40,644 nt of DNA from Lachnospiraceae bacterium (GCA_009774655.1 VSOD01000002.1:1-40644), one strand, 5' to 3'. Counted from the first letter of the stretch, positions 15,660 through 24,862 are shown. Made by a program: numbers and translations. The notes: a model not told the origin generated them from the letters alone.

Positions 15660-16430
15660 ATGAAAAAAAGAAAAGACTGGAACACCTTTTTTGCCATCGA
15701 AAAGAATCTTGCCTATGATTCCTCTATGCAGACCACAAAAGAACTCTCCGGCCTTGGCCTGAGCGCTGCTTTTGCAAAACACAGCGCATCTTTGTCTTTC
15801 GGTGCCCTGATCCGGAAGCAGCTTGCCTTTACCTTCTGGAAGATCTGGTTCTTCCAGGGCCTGGTACTGGCTGCGCTCTGCGCCGCTTTCTTTTGTCTGT
15901 ACCATGAAACTCTCCTGAACCAGATCGCTTCCCCGCTGCCGGAATTTCTCTGCCTGAGCAGCGGTATCGTAGTGCTGAGCGCCATTCCGATCCTTCGAAG
16001 ATCCTCCCGGTATCGGATGATGGAACTGGAACAGTCAACCCGCTTCTCTACCCTGGGAAGCCTGTCGGCACAGCTTATTTTTATCGGCATCGGGGACCTT
16101 GCCATGCTGTCCGTTCTGGCATTTATCGTATGGCAGGATGGTTTGACCGGTTCGGTCATATTTATCTATCTTATCATACCGTTCCTGACTGCCGCCACCA
16201 GCTGCCTGATGCTGTGGATCCGCAGCGCTCCTTCTGCCTTTGAGCAGCGCGCAGTGCTGCTCTGTGCAGCCGCCACGCTGCTGATATGGCAGGTTATCAA
16301 ATGGTACAAAGATTACCGCCCGGACGGCGGACTCTGGTTCTGGTATCTGTACGCATTTTTCTGTCTCGGCATCCTGCACCGTGAATATCGGAAACTGCAG
16401 CTTGTCAGCTATACGGAGAAAATGCTCTGA
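15660..16430 (+). CDS. Membrane protein of unknown function in the sigma-ABC operon
   Basis: This is a 256-residue protein with a hydrophilic N-terminus (about 55 residues) and six probable membrane segments (about 62-80, 90-105, 135-152, 156-172, 190-207, 225-238). I do not recognise the family. The start at 15660 (MKKRKDWNTF) has AGGAGG 12 bases upstream; an in-frame frame continues upstream to 15465 without a ribosome site. A four-codon ORF (ATG ATA ATA TGA, 15652-15663) overlaps the start codon and could couple initiation. Position between an ECF sigma gene and ABC genes suggests an anti-sigma or an additional transporter subunit. Bases 15448-15659 contain no other gene. Confidence 0.65.
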   Translation: MKKRKDWNTFFAIEKNLAYDSSMQTTKELSGLGLSAAFAKHSASLSFGALIRKQLAFTFWKIWFFQGLVLAALCAAFFCLYHETLLNQIASPLPEFLCLSSGIVVLSAIPILRRSSRYRMMELEQSTRFSTLGSLSAQLIFIGIGDLAMLSVLAFIVWQDGLTGSVIFIYLIIPFLTAATSCLMLWIRSAPSAFEQRAVLLCAAATLLIWQVIKWYKDYRPDGGLWFWYLYAFFCLGILHREYRKLQLVSYTEKML

Positions 16431-16556
16431 CCCATGTCCCCATACTGCCCGGGCCAGGCCACGCCCGGCAGACAGACAGCCACGCCGTTTTCCGCAGCGC
16501 ACATGCACCTGTATCTGCAAAGAAGAATATAAACAACACCCTGTAAGGAGGCATCT

Positions 16557-17435
16557 ATGGAACTCACATTAGAACATGTATCAAAGCAATTCAAAGACCG
16601 ACAAAACAGTAAGACAGCCGTAGACGACGTCAGCCTGAAATTTGGCCCCGGCGTCTGGGGACTTCTCGGCGCCAACGGTTCCGGCAAGACTACCCTGATG
16701 CGCATGATCTGCGGCATCATGAAGCCCACTGCGGGCCGCATCTGCTACGACGGCATCCCGATCGACCAGCTCGGCGACGCCTACCGGGACGTGATCGGAT
16801 ACCTCCCCCAGGAATTCGGCTTCTACCCCGAATTCACCGTGCAGCAGTATCTGGAATATATCGCCGCCCTGAAAGGCCTGACGGACCAACAGACCCGGCA
16901 AAAGATCGACGAACTGTTAATCCGCCTGTCACTGGAAGACGTGCGGAAGAAAAGGATCACCAAGCTCTCCGGCGGCATGAAACGCCGGGTAGGTATCGGT
17001 CAGGCGCTCCTGAACGATCCGGAATTCCTTGTGCTGGATGAACCTACCAGCGGGCTGGATCCCGGCGAACGCGTCCGCTTCCGCAACCTGCTGTCGGAGT
17101 TCGCCCACGACAGGATCGTGCTGATCTCCACCCATATCGTGTCCGATATCGAATATATTGCAACCCGCAACGCCATTATGAAAAACGGCGCCATCCTGCA
17201 GACCGGTTCCACCCGGGAACTGGTCGTCCAGATGGAAGGAAGGGTCTTCGAGGCTTCGATCGACCCCCGGGATTTAAGCCGACTGGAAGAAAAGGTACAG
17301 GTAGTCAACGTGCGCAACGAAGCCGACGGCAGCGTGTCCCTGCGTTATCTGGGAGCACCGGACGATGTCCCGCAGGCAAGGCCGCAGGAGCCCCGTCTGG
17401 AAGACCTGTACCTGGAACTGTTTCCCAGGAGATGA
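16557..17435 (+). CDS. ABC transporter ATP-binding protein
   Basis: This 292-residue ATPase has Walker A GANGSGKT (38-45), a Q-loop (YLPQEFGFYP, about 82-91), the signature LSGGMKRR (137-144), Walker B FLVLDEPTSGLD (157-168) and the switch histidine in LISTHIVSD. The C-terminal about 70 residues are an accessory tail. It should energise the permease encoded downstream; such pairs export antibiotics, peptides or unknown substrates. AAGGAGG precedes the ATG. A GC-rich hairpin (CTGCCCGGGC/GCCCGGCAG) lies in the spacer before it at about 16445-16472. Confidence 0.92.
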   Translation: MELTLEHVSKQFKDRQNSKTAVDDVSLKFGPGVWGLLGANGSGKTTLMRMICGIMKPTAGRICYDGIPIDQLGDAYRDVIGYLPQEFGFYPEFTVQQYLEYIAALKGLTDQQTRQKIDELLIRLSLEDVRKKRITKLSGGMKRRVGIGQALLNDPEFLVLDEPTSGLDPGERVRFRNLLSEFAHDRIVLISTHIVSDIEYIATRNAIMKNGAILQTGSTRELVVQMEGRVFEASIDPRDLSRLEEKVQVVNVRNEADGSVSLRYLGAPDDVPQARPQEPRLEDLYLELFPRR

Positions 17436-17445
17436 CGTCATCTCC

Positions 17446-17474
17446 GGAAGAATGCCAAAAGCAGGCATTCTTCC
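17446..17474 (+). other. Intercistronic hairpin between ABC ATPase and permease genes
   Basis: GGAAGAATGCC and GGCATTCTTCC form a perfect 11-bp stem with a 7-base loop 11 bases past the ATPase stop. No T-run follows, so it may stabilise or partly attenuate the mRNA. A second hairpin (GCCGTC/GACGGC) follows within 40 bases. The 150-base spacer also holds a 12-codon frame with no good ribosome site. Confidence 0.55.
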
Positions 17475-17591
17475 CATAGCCGTCCGAAACATAAGAAAAC
17501 AGACGGCAAAAAAACAAAAAAGAAAAGATCATCGTTTTATGCGCAGACTCAATAAACTGAGTCCAAAAGCAGCGTAGAAATGGAGGAAACT

Positions 17592-18836
17592 ATGTGGAAA
17601 TTATACAGACAAGAATTAAAACGTATCCTGCGCACCAGAAGCACCCTTCTGTTTCTGGCGGCGGCACTGGCACTGTCGGTTTTCATGGCCTGGGTGCCGG
17701 TCACCTTCGAACGCTATGCCTATGAAGAAAACGGAAAAGAGATTGTTATAAAAGGCCCGGAAGCCCTGGCCCTCACAAAACAGATGGAAGCCCCCTCCGC
17801 CGGAGAAGTGACGCCCGAAAAGCTGGCGCAGGGACTCTCTTTTTACCACAAAAATCTGGAAATCTACGATGATTTCTATAATGAGGAGTTCCCCTTAAAC
17901 CTCCGAGTACAGGAAATCTATCCCTGGCGGCCGCTGATGATGAGACTCAGGGAAGCCATGGCCGATCCGGTAAGCGGCATGGCGCCGGAATATACGGACA
18001 TCTCCGCCGACGACGCACTGGCATTCTATGACCGCTGCCGGAGCCACATTGCCGACTTGATGAAGCTGGAACAGAAAAACAATCCGGCGGCACAGCAGAC
18101 AGCGGTACAGATGTATGAAAAGGTCAGAACGCCTTTTTACTACTATCCCGGCTACGGCAGCAATGTGGCCGAATACGAAGGGTTCTGCCTCTTCCTGCTC
18201 ATGTTCCTTTGCGTGATGATCACCGCGCCGCTTTTTTGCTGTGAATACCAGACCGGCGCAGACGATATTCTGCGCAGCACCAGACACGGCCGCAGGCGGC
18301 TTGCCCTGGTCAAGATCCTCGCTGCCCTGAGCATCGGGATCGCTGCCTTTATTCCCTGCATGGTCATCTTCCAACTGATTTCCAACAGTCTGTTCGGCTG
18401 GGAATGCCGGCAGACCTCCATGCAGATCCTGTTCTCGGTAGTCAGCCTGCTTGACTTGAATATAGGGCAGATGCAGAATCTTGTCATGCTGGGCGGTTTT
18501 GTAACACTGCTCTCCAGTATCAGTTTCGTGCTCTTTCTCTCCGCAGCCTGCAAAAACACCACGATAGCCACCGGTCTGGCCATCGCCTCCGCCCTCCTGC
18601 CGTCCCTTTTCTATATGCTGATCGGCGGCAGTCTGGGATCGTATCTGCGGGTACTGCTTCCCTCCGGCGGACTGGGCGGCAGCAATGCCCTGCTGTACGC
18701 CCTGACAGATTTTGAATTTCTGAAAGTCGGCCCGCTTTCGGTGTGGACGCCCTGGCTGCTGCTCATCATCCCGGCGCTGGAGATTCCGCTGTTTCTCTTC
18801 CTGACCGTACGCACCTACTGCCGCCGGTCCATGTGA
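17592..18836 (+). CDS. ABC transporter permease (ABC-2 like)
   Basis: This 414-residue protein has one N-terminal membrane segment (about residues 15-35), a large extracellular region (about 40-195) and five C-terminal segments, the layout of ABC-2 type exporter permeases. The extracellular part is rich in charged and aromatic residues. The start at 17592 (MWKLYRQELK) is preferred because GGAGG lies 6-10 bases upstream; an ATG at 17580 would contain that ribosome site. It pairs with the ATPase at 16557-17435. A hairpin follows the stop. Substrate unknown. Confidence 0.85.
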   Translation: MWKLYRQELKRILRTRSTLLFLAAALALSVFMAWVPVTFERYAYEENGKEIVIKGPEALALTKQMEAPSAGEVTPEKLAQGLSFYHKNLEIYDDFYNEEFPLNLRVQEIYPWRPLMMRLREAMADPVSGMAPEYTDISADDALAFYDRCRSHIADLMKLEQKNNPAAQQTAVQMYEKVRTPFYYYPGYGSNVAEYEGFCLFLLMFLCVMITAPLFCCEYQTGADDILRSTRHGRRRLALVKILAALSIGIAAFIPCMVIFQLISNSLFGWECRQTSMQILFSVVSLLDLNIGQMQNLVMLGGFVTLLSSISFVLFLSAACKNTTIATGLAIASALLPSLFYMLIGGSLGSYLRVLLPSGGLGGSNALLYALTDFEFLKVGPLSVWTPWLLLIIPALEIPLFLFLTVRTYCRRSM

Positions 18837-18845
18837 GATCATTCT

Positions 18846-18882
18846 ACAGACATCGTTATGCCATTCCAAAAGCGATGTCTGT
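18846..18882 (+). terminator. Terminator after the sigma-ABC operon
   Basis: ACAGACATCG and CGATGTCTGT are perfect 10-base arms around a 17-base loop, starting 10 bases past the permease stop and followed by a weak TACTCTAT. The rest of 18883-19024 contains only the direct-repeat copy at 18949. Confidence 0.6.
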
Positions 18883-18948
18883 TACTCTATAATAGTGCCG
18901 TCCATGGCATTAAAAATTTCTCTTACTATACCTTACCATATTCTGCCT

Positions 18949-18974
18949 GTAAAAAAGCAACAAAATGTAAACAG
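18949..18974. repeat. Left copy of a direct repeat flanking the LytTR two-component block
   Basis: The 26-base sequence starting GTAAAAAAGCAACAAAA and ending TGTAAACAG recurs in the same orientation at 22337-22363 with one substitution and one inserted A. Both copies are preceded by GCCTGT. The 3.4-kb interval between them is visibly more AT-rich than both neighbours. Confidence 0.7.
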
Positions 18975-19024
18975 ATGCAGTGAGGATAGAATATCCGGCA
19001 ACACCTTATATAACGGCTTATCTT

Positions 19025-20128
19025 TCAGTTTGTATTTACTTCAGCAGCAAAAATTTTGCTGCATAATTCTGTATATTCATCATATGAAATTTCAGCATCA
19101 TTCAATGTATATTTCATGCCTGCCTCCGCATTATTGAAATCGGCAGGTTCCTCGCCGAAATTCATCTCTGCTGTCAGGTTATCAGCTCCTTCAAATTTTT
19201 CCATATGGTAAGATTCAAATCCTGCACTCGACCTGTTGCTATACATAATCCATACAGCTCCATTGTAACAGGTATAAGAAAGAACAACCGCATTGCCATC
19301 TCCTGCGGCAAATTCATACACCATATTATTTCGTGCATCAAGATATATTCCGCCATAAGGACCGTTGATAACCAGTTCATTTTCTCCGTCATTGTCAAGA
19401 TCGACTTTCTCTCCGATAGAATATGCGTCCCATTCTTCTGAATCCATATTCAAATCTGTAATATAAAACGTCGATGTCAAATCTGCAGAGTCAACCGCGC
19501 TTACCAGACCATTGACAAATGAATCTAACAGATCGTCTGCTGTTACATCATTTTTCTTTACTGTTTTCTTTACGGCATGATATAAAAACGCCGCTTCATC
19601 GAATGAATCTGTTCCATAATACACATTTATTTCATCTGTGCCATATTCTAAAATATAATAGCCAAAAACAGCCGTGCCGTCAGAAAGTACCTGCTCCGGA
19701 TATTTCAAGTATATTCTGTTATCCTGTATGGTTTCTACGTTAGACAGGTCAGCCAAAAAGCGATAGGAAGATTCTGATTCATAATCAGAAATGTCATAAC
19801 CATAAGCTGTCTTTGCAATCGCTAACTTACCGGTTCCATGATCCGATAAATACTCATATTCCCCAGTCAAACGTTCCAGTTCGGCGCCTGCATCATAATC
19901 ACCGGATTCTTCCTCATGTGCATCCGCTTCGGCTTCGCCGGATATCACCTGCGGCTTTTCTTCATAAATTTCTTTCGTGCTGTCGTCTACATCCATTTGC
20001 ACATCGCCAATTTCTTTCGTGCTGCCATCCATGTTCATTTGCAAATTACCAAAATCCTCTGTCTGGCCGCATGCCGAAAGTGTACACGCAAACATTATCG
20101 TGACCAGTGCCACTTTCATTCTTTTCAT
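19025..20128 (-). CDS. Lipoprotein of unknown function, likely target of the adjacent LytTR system
   Basis: This 367-residue protein has a lipoprotein signal with lipobox LSAC (Cys20). Residues 28-54 contain a 13-residue duplication (NLQMNMDGSTKEI / DVQMDVDDSTKEI), followed by an acidic linker. The remainder has a DLDNDGENELVING segment near residue 242, like the calcium-binding FG-GAP/VCBS-type loop. I do not recognise the overall family. GGAG lies 10 bases before the ATG. Three in-phase repeats and a -10 without -35 lie upstream (20203-20272), suggesting activation by the response regulator encoded just before it. It is presumably surface-anchored. Confidence 0.75.
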   Translation of the reverse strand: MKRMKVALVTIMFACTLSACGQTEDFGNLQMNMDGSTKEIGDVQMDVDDSTKEIYEEKPQVISGEAEADAHEEESGDYDAGAELERLTGEYEYLSDHGTGKLAIAKTAYGYDISDYESESSYRFLADLSNVETIQDNRIYLKYPEQVLSDGTAVFGYYILEYGTDEINVYYGTDSFDEAAFLYHAVKKTVKKNDVTADDLLDSFVNGLVSAVDSADLTSTFYITDLNMDSEEWDAYSIGEKVDLDNDGENELVINGPYGGIYLDARNNMVYEFAAGDGNAVVLSYTCYNGAVWIMYSNRSSAGFESYHMEKFEGADNLTAEMNFGEEPADFNNAEAGMKYTLNDAEISYDEYTELCSKIFAAEVNTN

Positions 20129-20202
20129 AAATCATTTTCTCCATTTCCGCGCTGTGTCTCTTCGCTTTTTCCGCGCTTTTTTCTATCATGACGTTTACTG
20201 TT

Positions 20203-20272
20203 TTTATACCACACTGAGAAGAAAATGACACACTGTCGGCATAAAAGACACGTTTTTTGCACAAACGACACA
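20203..20272 (-). promoter_or_regulatory. LytTR-type operator (three repeats) and -10 of the lipoprotein gene
   Basis: On the minus strand TGTGTCGTTT, CGTGTCTTTT and TGTGTCATTT lie at 20263-20272, 20243-20252 and 20223-20232, an exact 20-base period. A TATAAA -10 (20203-20208) follows with 14 bases between. The nearest repeat occupies the place of a -35. Direct repeats of about two helical turns are typical for LytTR activators. Confidence 0.6.
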
Positions 20273-20274
20273 AA

Positions 20275-20979
20275 TTAATCACCAAACAGCATTCTCCATT
20301 TGAAAAACGCTTTCTTAAACTCCTTGCTGCGGACTCTGCCGATTGTTATCTTTAACCCGTTACACAGCGTAATCTCATGGCTGTTTACAGTTTCAATATA
20401 TTTTAAATTAACAATATACGAACGCTGTACATAAAAAAAGCCAAATGGCGACAGGCTTTGCGCCGTTTCAGATATCCGCCCTTCACAAATATACTCTCTG
20501 CCGTTTAGCATGAGATATCTTAATTTTCTTCCGGTAGTCTCAATAAGCAGCAGATCCCTTAAGTTTATCCCAATCTGAATCCCCGCGGTATCCTTACAAT
20601 AAATGGTTCGATCCTGAATCCTGGTTTTGAAGAAGGAATCAAGCGCCTCGTCCATTTCTTCCAAATATTTTTTGTCGATGTATCTGAATGCATTAACCCT
20701 GTATCCTCGCCTGGCCATTTCTGCATGTGAGGTCAAAAAACATATCCTGCACTGATTTCCGGAATCCATCAATTTTTCAGCTATCCTGAATCCGTCTTCC
20801 CCTTCAGCAAGTTCAATATCCAGAAACAATAAATCTGTATCTGCATCCTTCATAAAATCCCTTTCGTTATCATACGCTTTTATCTGGGCAGAAATATTCT
20901 TATCCATGCAGTATTTTTCAATAGATGCCTTTATCTTATTCCTCCATACTGCCTCATCTTCCACAATACCTATTTTCAT
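20275..20979 (-). CDS. LytTR-family response regulator
   Basis: This 234-residue regulator has a receiver domain (residues 1-115; acidic pocket EDE at 7-9, phospho-acceptor Asp54 in LLFLDIEL, Thr/Ser near 83, Lys near 103) and a LytTR DNA-binding domain (about 135-232; FYVQRSYIVNLKYIETV is typical). It overlaps the kinase stop by four bases (ATGA), so the two are translationally coupled. It likely activates the lipoprotein gene downstream through the repeats at 20223-20272. Confidence 0.92.
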   Translation of the reverse strand: MKIGIVEDEAVWRNKIKASIEKYCMDKNISAQIKAYDNERDFMKDADTDLLFLDIELAEGEDGFRIAEKLMDSGNQCRICFLTSHAEMARRGYRVNAFRYIDKKYLEEMDEALDSFFKTRIQDRTIYCKDTAGIQIGINLRDLLLIETTGRKLRYLMLNGREYICEGRISETAQSLSPFGFFYVQRSYIVNLKYIETVNSHEITLCNGLKITIGRVRSKEFKKAFFKWRMLFGD

Positions 20980-22286
20980 ACCCTGTCCTCCTCCGGAATC
21001 ATATCCTTTGGGATCGCAATACCGATTTTAAACATTGCCTCCCCATTTTCCACCATAGACTCCATATAATACTCTCCATGATATTTTTGGACCGTTGCAG
21101 CAATATTTTTCAGACCATATCCATGATTCGGCTTATCTGCTTTTGATGTCCCGCGAAACCCTTTTGGGATATTCATTTCTTCAGACACACTATTGCCGAC
21201 AACAATAAAAATTTCTTTTTTATGTTCAATTATTTCAACCCGGATTTTAGGACTGGCTGTTTGTACTGCTGCTTCCAGGGCATTCTGCAATACATTTCCC
21301 ATCAGGGTTGTGATATCAAACATCTCAAATCCTGTTTTCCCGGTCAGTTTTCCCGTTACTGCAAAATCTATATTTTCCTTTTCCGACAAATATAAATAAT
21401 AATTCAGAATTACATCAAGCAGGCCGTCTCCTGTATGGATTTTTAAATCAAACCCGTCCTGTATATTCCAGATTGTATCTATGTACTCTTTGACCTCTTC
21501 TGTCTTATTCTGATTTGCCAGCTCTCTGAGAACGCCCACATGGTTTATCAGGTCATGCTTAAAAGACCGCACCGCTATCGACTGCTGTAATTGATAATCA
21601 TACTGCTGTTTTTGCATATACATCAAAGATTGCAGTTCTCTGTTCTGCCTGTCTGAAAGTATGTTTTTAATGGCAAGACCCAGCGTAAGAAAAATGGAGT
21701 ATATGACCCCCACTATGCTGATGCCAAATACCACATAGGCATCCAGATTATACACTGCATGATTTTCGTCAAAAAAAATAAAAACAAAATTATAGAACAT
21801 CTGGAAAATACTGCCCTGTACCAGAAGGGCAGACTTATACTTAAATTTTATATCGCACAAGTATATGTCATTTTTCCTGAAAAGCCGCAGATATACGAGA
21901 AGGTACACCAAAAACGAGAGCAGGTAGGCAGGTTCCATCCACCATGTTATATCCGTGCCGCCAAGGCCTCCGCCTATTAAAACAATCTGTATCAGCATGA
22001 CGCTGAATGTATCAATGATGCCCGTGAAATACATGAGGGCGGCGCTCAATGCGCACAGATGCCACAATCTATCTTCAAAAAATAAACATATGGAAAGCAC
22101 ACTCCAAACTATATAAACAAACGGGGAATTTGTATCAAAATATATGTTGCAGGCCCCGGCAGACAACATAGCCAAAACCGACGCGCCAATTAAAAGCCTG
22201 CTTTTTCTTGGGTTTAACCTGAATCCATAATGAATGATAAAAAGATATATGAAGTAATTCAATATATTATCTATAATATAAATCAT
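20976..22286 (-). CDS. Sensor histidine kinase, GHKL/AgrC-like
   Basis: This 436-residue kinase has six or seven membrane segments in residues 1-207, a coiled linker (about 208-240), a phospho-acceptor His244 in SFKHDLINH and a GHKL ATPase domain (N-box GNVLQNALEAA, about 330-340; glycine box HGYGLKNIA). This is the AgrC/ComD-like organisation, often sensing peptides. No AgrB/AgrD-type peptide genes are nearby, so the signal is unknown. A GAGGGG site precedes the ATG. It is AT-rich like the two genes downstream. Confidence 0.9.
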   Translation of the reverse strand: MIYIIDNILNYFIYLFIIHYGFRLNPRKSRLLIGASVLAMLSAGACNIYFDTNSPFVYIVWSVLSICLFFEDRLWHLCALSAALMYFTGIIDTFSVMLIQIVLIGGGLGGTDITWWMEPAYLLSFLVYLLVYLRLFRKNDIYLCDIKFKYKSALLVQGSIFQMFYNFVFIFFDENHAVYNLDAYVVFGISIVGVIYSIFLTLGLAIKNILSDRQNRELQSLMYMQKQQYDYQLQQSIAVRSFKHDLINHVGVLRELANQNKTEEVKEYIDTIWNIQDGFDLKIHTGDGLLDVILNYYLYLSEKENIDFAVTGKLTGKTGFEMFDITTLMGNVLQNALEAAVQTASPKIRVEIIEHKKEIFIVVGNSVSEEMNIPKGFRGTSKADKPNHGYGLKNIAATVQKYHGEYYMESMVENGEAMFKIGIAIPKDMIPEEDRV

Positions 22287-22336
22287 TTTTACCCCTCTGC
22301 TGTTTGCTTCTTACTCCGGCAAAAGCCTGTTTATCC

Positions 22337-22363
22337 GTAAAAAAGCAGCAAAAATGTAAACAG
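22337..22363. repeat. Right copy of the direct repeat flanking the LytTR block
   Basis: Matches 18949-18974 in the same orientation apart from one substitution and one inserted A. It is embedded in a palindrome (GCCTGTTTA at 22325-22333 with TAAACAGGC at 22357-22365) that could act as a terminator stem on the minus strand. It lies in the kinase promoter region. Confidence 0.7.
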
Positions 22364-22372
22364 GCTATGGAT

Positions 22373-22415
22373 GAGAAAAGGCCGAACATCCTGCAAAAAT
22401 GTCCTGCCCTTTCTC
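22373..22415 (-). terminator. Terminator of the glycogen phosphorylase gene
   Basis: On the minus strand GAGAAAGG pairs with CCTTTTCTC (with further internal pairing ACAT/ATGT) beginning 22 bases past the glgP stop. No long T-run follows, so efficiency is uncertain. Confidence 0.55.
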
Positions 22416-22436
22416 ATTACAAAATAACCTCTATTC

Positions 22437-24746
22437 TTATCTCAACTTCCAGATATCCCTGTTATACTCCTCGATTGTTCTGTCGGAAGAGAAGAATCCC
22501 GCCCTGGCGATGTTGACAAGCATCATTCTGCGCCACTTCGCCTGATCCTCGTAATCGGCCATCATCTGATCCTTCACCTTGATGTAATCCTCCAGATCCA
22601 GCAGCGTCATAAACCAGTCCTTATTCAACAGCTCCTTGTACAGTCTCTCCAGATTCTCCTTGTGGCCGGCCTTAAGCGCCTGCTTACCGACAATAAAGTC
22701 AACCGCCTCTTTGATCACCGGGCTCTTCTTGTAGTAATCCTTAGAAACATAATCCGCCTTCTCATAATGCTTGATGACCGCCTCGGACTTCTCGCCGAAG
22801 ATATAGATATTCTCGTCGCCCACCAGGTCGTTGATCTCCACATTCGCTCCGTCTGACGTGCCCAGCGTCACCGCGCCGTTCAGCATATACTTCATATTGC
22901 CTGTGCCGGATGCCTCCTTGGAAGCAAGGGAGATCTGCTCGGAAATATCGCAGGCCGGAATCATCTTCTCCGCATACGCCACGTTGTAATTCTCAACCAT
23001 CAGCACCGTCATGTACGGGCTCACATCCGGATCGTTGTTGACGATCTCCTGCAGTACCAGCAGCAGGTGAATGATATCCTGCGCGATGATATAGGCCGGA
23101 GCCGCTTTTGCACCGAAGATAAAAGTCATCGGCCTTGCGGGCTTCTTACCCGCCTTGATCTCCAGATATTTGTGTATGATATAAAGCGCGTTCATCTGCT
23201 GCCGCTTATACTCATGCATCCGCTTACTCTGCAGGTCAAAAATGGAATCCGGATTCAGCGTAATGCCCTCCACTTCCTTCACATAAGCCGCCAGATCCTT
23301 CTTGCGGTTCATTTTGATCTCTGCGATCCGGTTTAACACTGCCTCGTCGTCCTTAAAGTCCAGCAGCTGCTCCAGCTTGTTCGCATCCTTCTTGTAGCCG
23401 TCGCCGATGGTCTCGGACAGGAAGGTCGCCAGCTCATGGTTACAGGACAGCAGCCATCTTCTGAACGTGATGCCGTTGGTCTTATTATTAAACTTTTCCG
23501 GATAAATCTTATAAAAAGCATTCAGCTCGGTATCTTTCAGGATTTCAGTATGAATCGCCGCCACGCCGTTTACCGAGAAACCGTAATGGATGTCGATATG
23601 CGCCATGTGCACCCTGTCATCCTTATCAATGATCTGCACCTTGGGATCCTTATACTGCTTCGCCACCCGCTTATCCAGCTCCTTGATGATCGGCACCAGC
23701 TGCGGCACTACCTTCTCCAGATACTTGAGCGGCCATTTCTCCAGCGCTTCCGCCAGAATGGTGTGATTCGTATAAGCACAGGTCCTGCTCACCACGTCGA
23801 TGGCCTCATCCATGGTAAGTGCTTTATCGTTTACAAGAATCCTGATCAGCTCCGGGATCACCATCGTCGGATGGGTATCATTGATCTGGATCACCGCATG
23901 GTCATACAGTCTGCGCAGGTCATACTGCTTTTCCTTCATCTCTTTTAAAATAAGCTGCGCCGCATTGCTCACCATAAAATACTGCTGATAGATACGCAGC
24001 AGATTGCCGGCCTCGTCGGAATCATCAGGATACAGGAACAGTGTCAGGTTCTTCTCGATGTCTTCCTTGTCAAAATCAATGCCTTCCTTAACAATACTCT
24101 CATCCACGCTCTCAATGTCGAACAGCCTCAATTTATTGACACCATTGTCATATCCGATCACGTCGATATCATACAGCCTGGAAGTCACCTTCCTGTCGCC
24201 AAAAGCCACTTCGAAGGATGTATCCGTCTTCGTCAGCCAGGACTGCTCCTCGATCCAGTCATTGGGCTGCGCTGTCTGCAGTCTGTCCTTGAACACCTGT
24301 TTAAAAAGACCGAAATGATAGTTCAGGCCGATTCCTTCCCCGGGAAGCCCCAGTGTGGCAATGGAATCCAGAAAGCAGGCTGCCAGACGTCCGAGACCGC
24401 CGTTACCCAGCGACGGTTCCGGCTCAACCTCCTCGATCTCGGAAAGGCTCTTGCCGTTCTTTGCCAGAATATCATTCAGCTTATCATAAATTCCCAGATT
24501 GATCAGGTTATTCGATAATAACTTACCGATCAGAAACTCTGCGGAAATATAATAAACCTTCTTCGGACCCTCAATGCGCTCCGATACCTCCATCAGTTTC
24601 TTTGACAGCTGCAAAAGACTGTAGTAAAGCTCGGTGTTGCTGCACTCCGCCACATTCTTGCCACAGCTTTCGTTGGTCTGTGCCTCCAGTTCCTTTTCCA
24701 GATTCAGTACCAAAACGTCTCTTGTCAGGTTACTTGCCTGTGCCAT
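22437..24746 (-). CDS. glgP: Glycogen/maltodextrin phosphorylase
   Basis: This 769-residue enzyme should release glucose 1-phosphate from alpha-1,4-glucans using phosphate and PLP. The PLP-binding lysine is near residue 619 in the EASGTGNMKYMLNGA motif, followed by TLGTSDGANVEI. GNGGLGRLAACFLDS near residue 115 and INDTHPTMVIPELIRIL near 300 are also diagnostic. Length is a little under the usual 800-840. The start at 24746 (MAQASNL) is chosen because AGGAGG lies 7 bases upstream; an ATG six bases earlier would be only one base from it. It is preceded by a LacI-type regulator that could control it. Confidence 0.93.
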   Translation of the reverse strand: MAQASNLTRDVLVLNLEKELEAQTNESCGKNVAECSNTELYYSLLQLSKKLMEVSERIEGPKKVYYISAEFLIGKLLSNNLINLGIYDKLNDILAKNGKSLSEIEEVEPEPSLGNGGLGRLAACFLDSIATLGLPGEGIGLNYHFGLFKQVFKDRLQTAQPNDWIEEQSWLTKTDTSFEVAFGDRKVTSRLYDIDVIGYDNGVNKLRLFDIESVDESIVKEGIDFDKEDIEKNLTLFLYPDDSDEAGNLLRIYQQYFMVSNAAQLILKEMKEKQYDLRRLYDHAVIQINDTHPTMVIPELIRILVNDKALTMDEAIDVVSRTCAYTNHTILAEALEKWPLKYLEKVVPQLVPIIKELDKRVAKQYKDPKVQIIDKDDRVHMAHIDIHYGFSVNGVAAIHTEILKDTELNAFYKIYPEKFNNKTNGITFRRWLLSCNHELATFLSETIGDGYKKDANKLEQLLDFKDDEAVLNRIAEIKMNRKKDLAAYVKEVEGITLNPDSIFDLQSKRMHEYKRQQMNALYIIHKYLEIKAGKKPARPMTFIFGAKAAPAYIIAQDIIHLLLVLQEIVNNDPDVSPYMTVLMVENYNVAYAEKMIPACDISEQISLASKEASGTGNMKYMLNGAVTLGTSDGANVEINDLVGDENIYIFGEKSEAVIKHYEKADYVSKDYYKKSPVIKEAVDFIVGKQALKAGHKENLERLYKELLNKDWFMTLLDLEDYIKVKDQMMADYEDQAKWRRMMLVNIARAGFFSSDRTIEEYNRDIWKLR

Positions 24747-24862
24747 GATCATACCTCCTGTTTCTTTACATTGTTGATGTATTTGTATTATTATCTAAAA
24801 AGATATTACTTCCCCATGTTCCGTCTCTATTCCGTATCCCGCCGACAGGCTTCCGTGCATTT

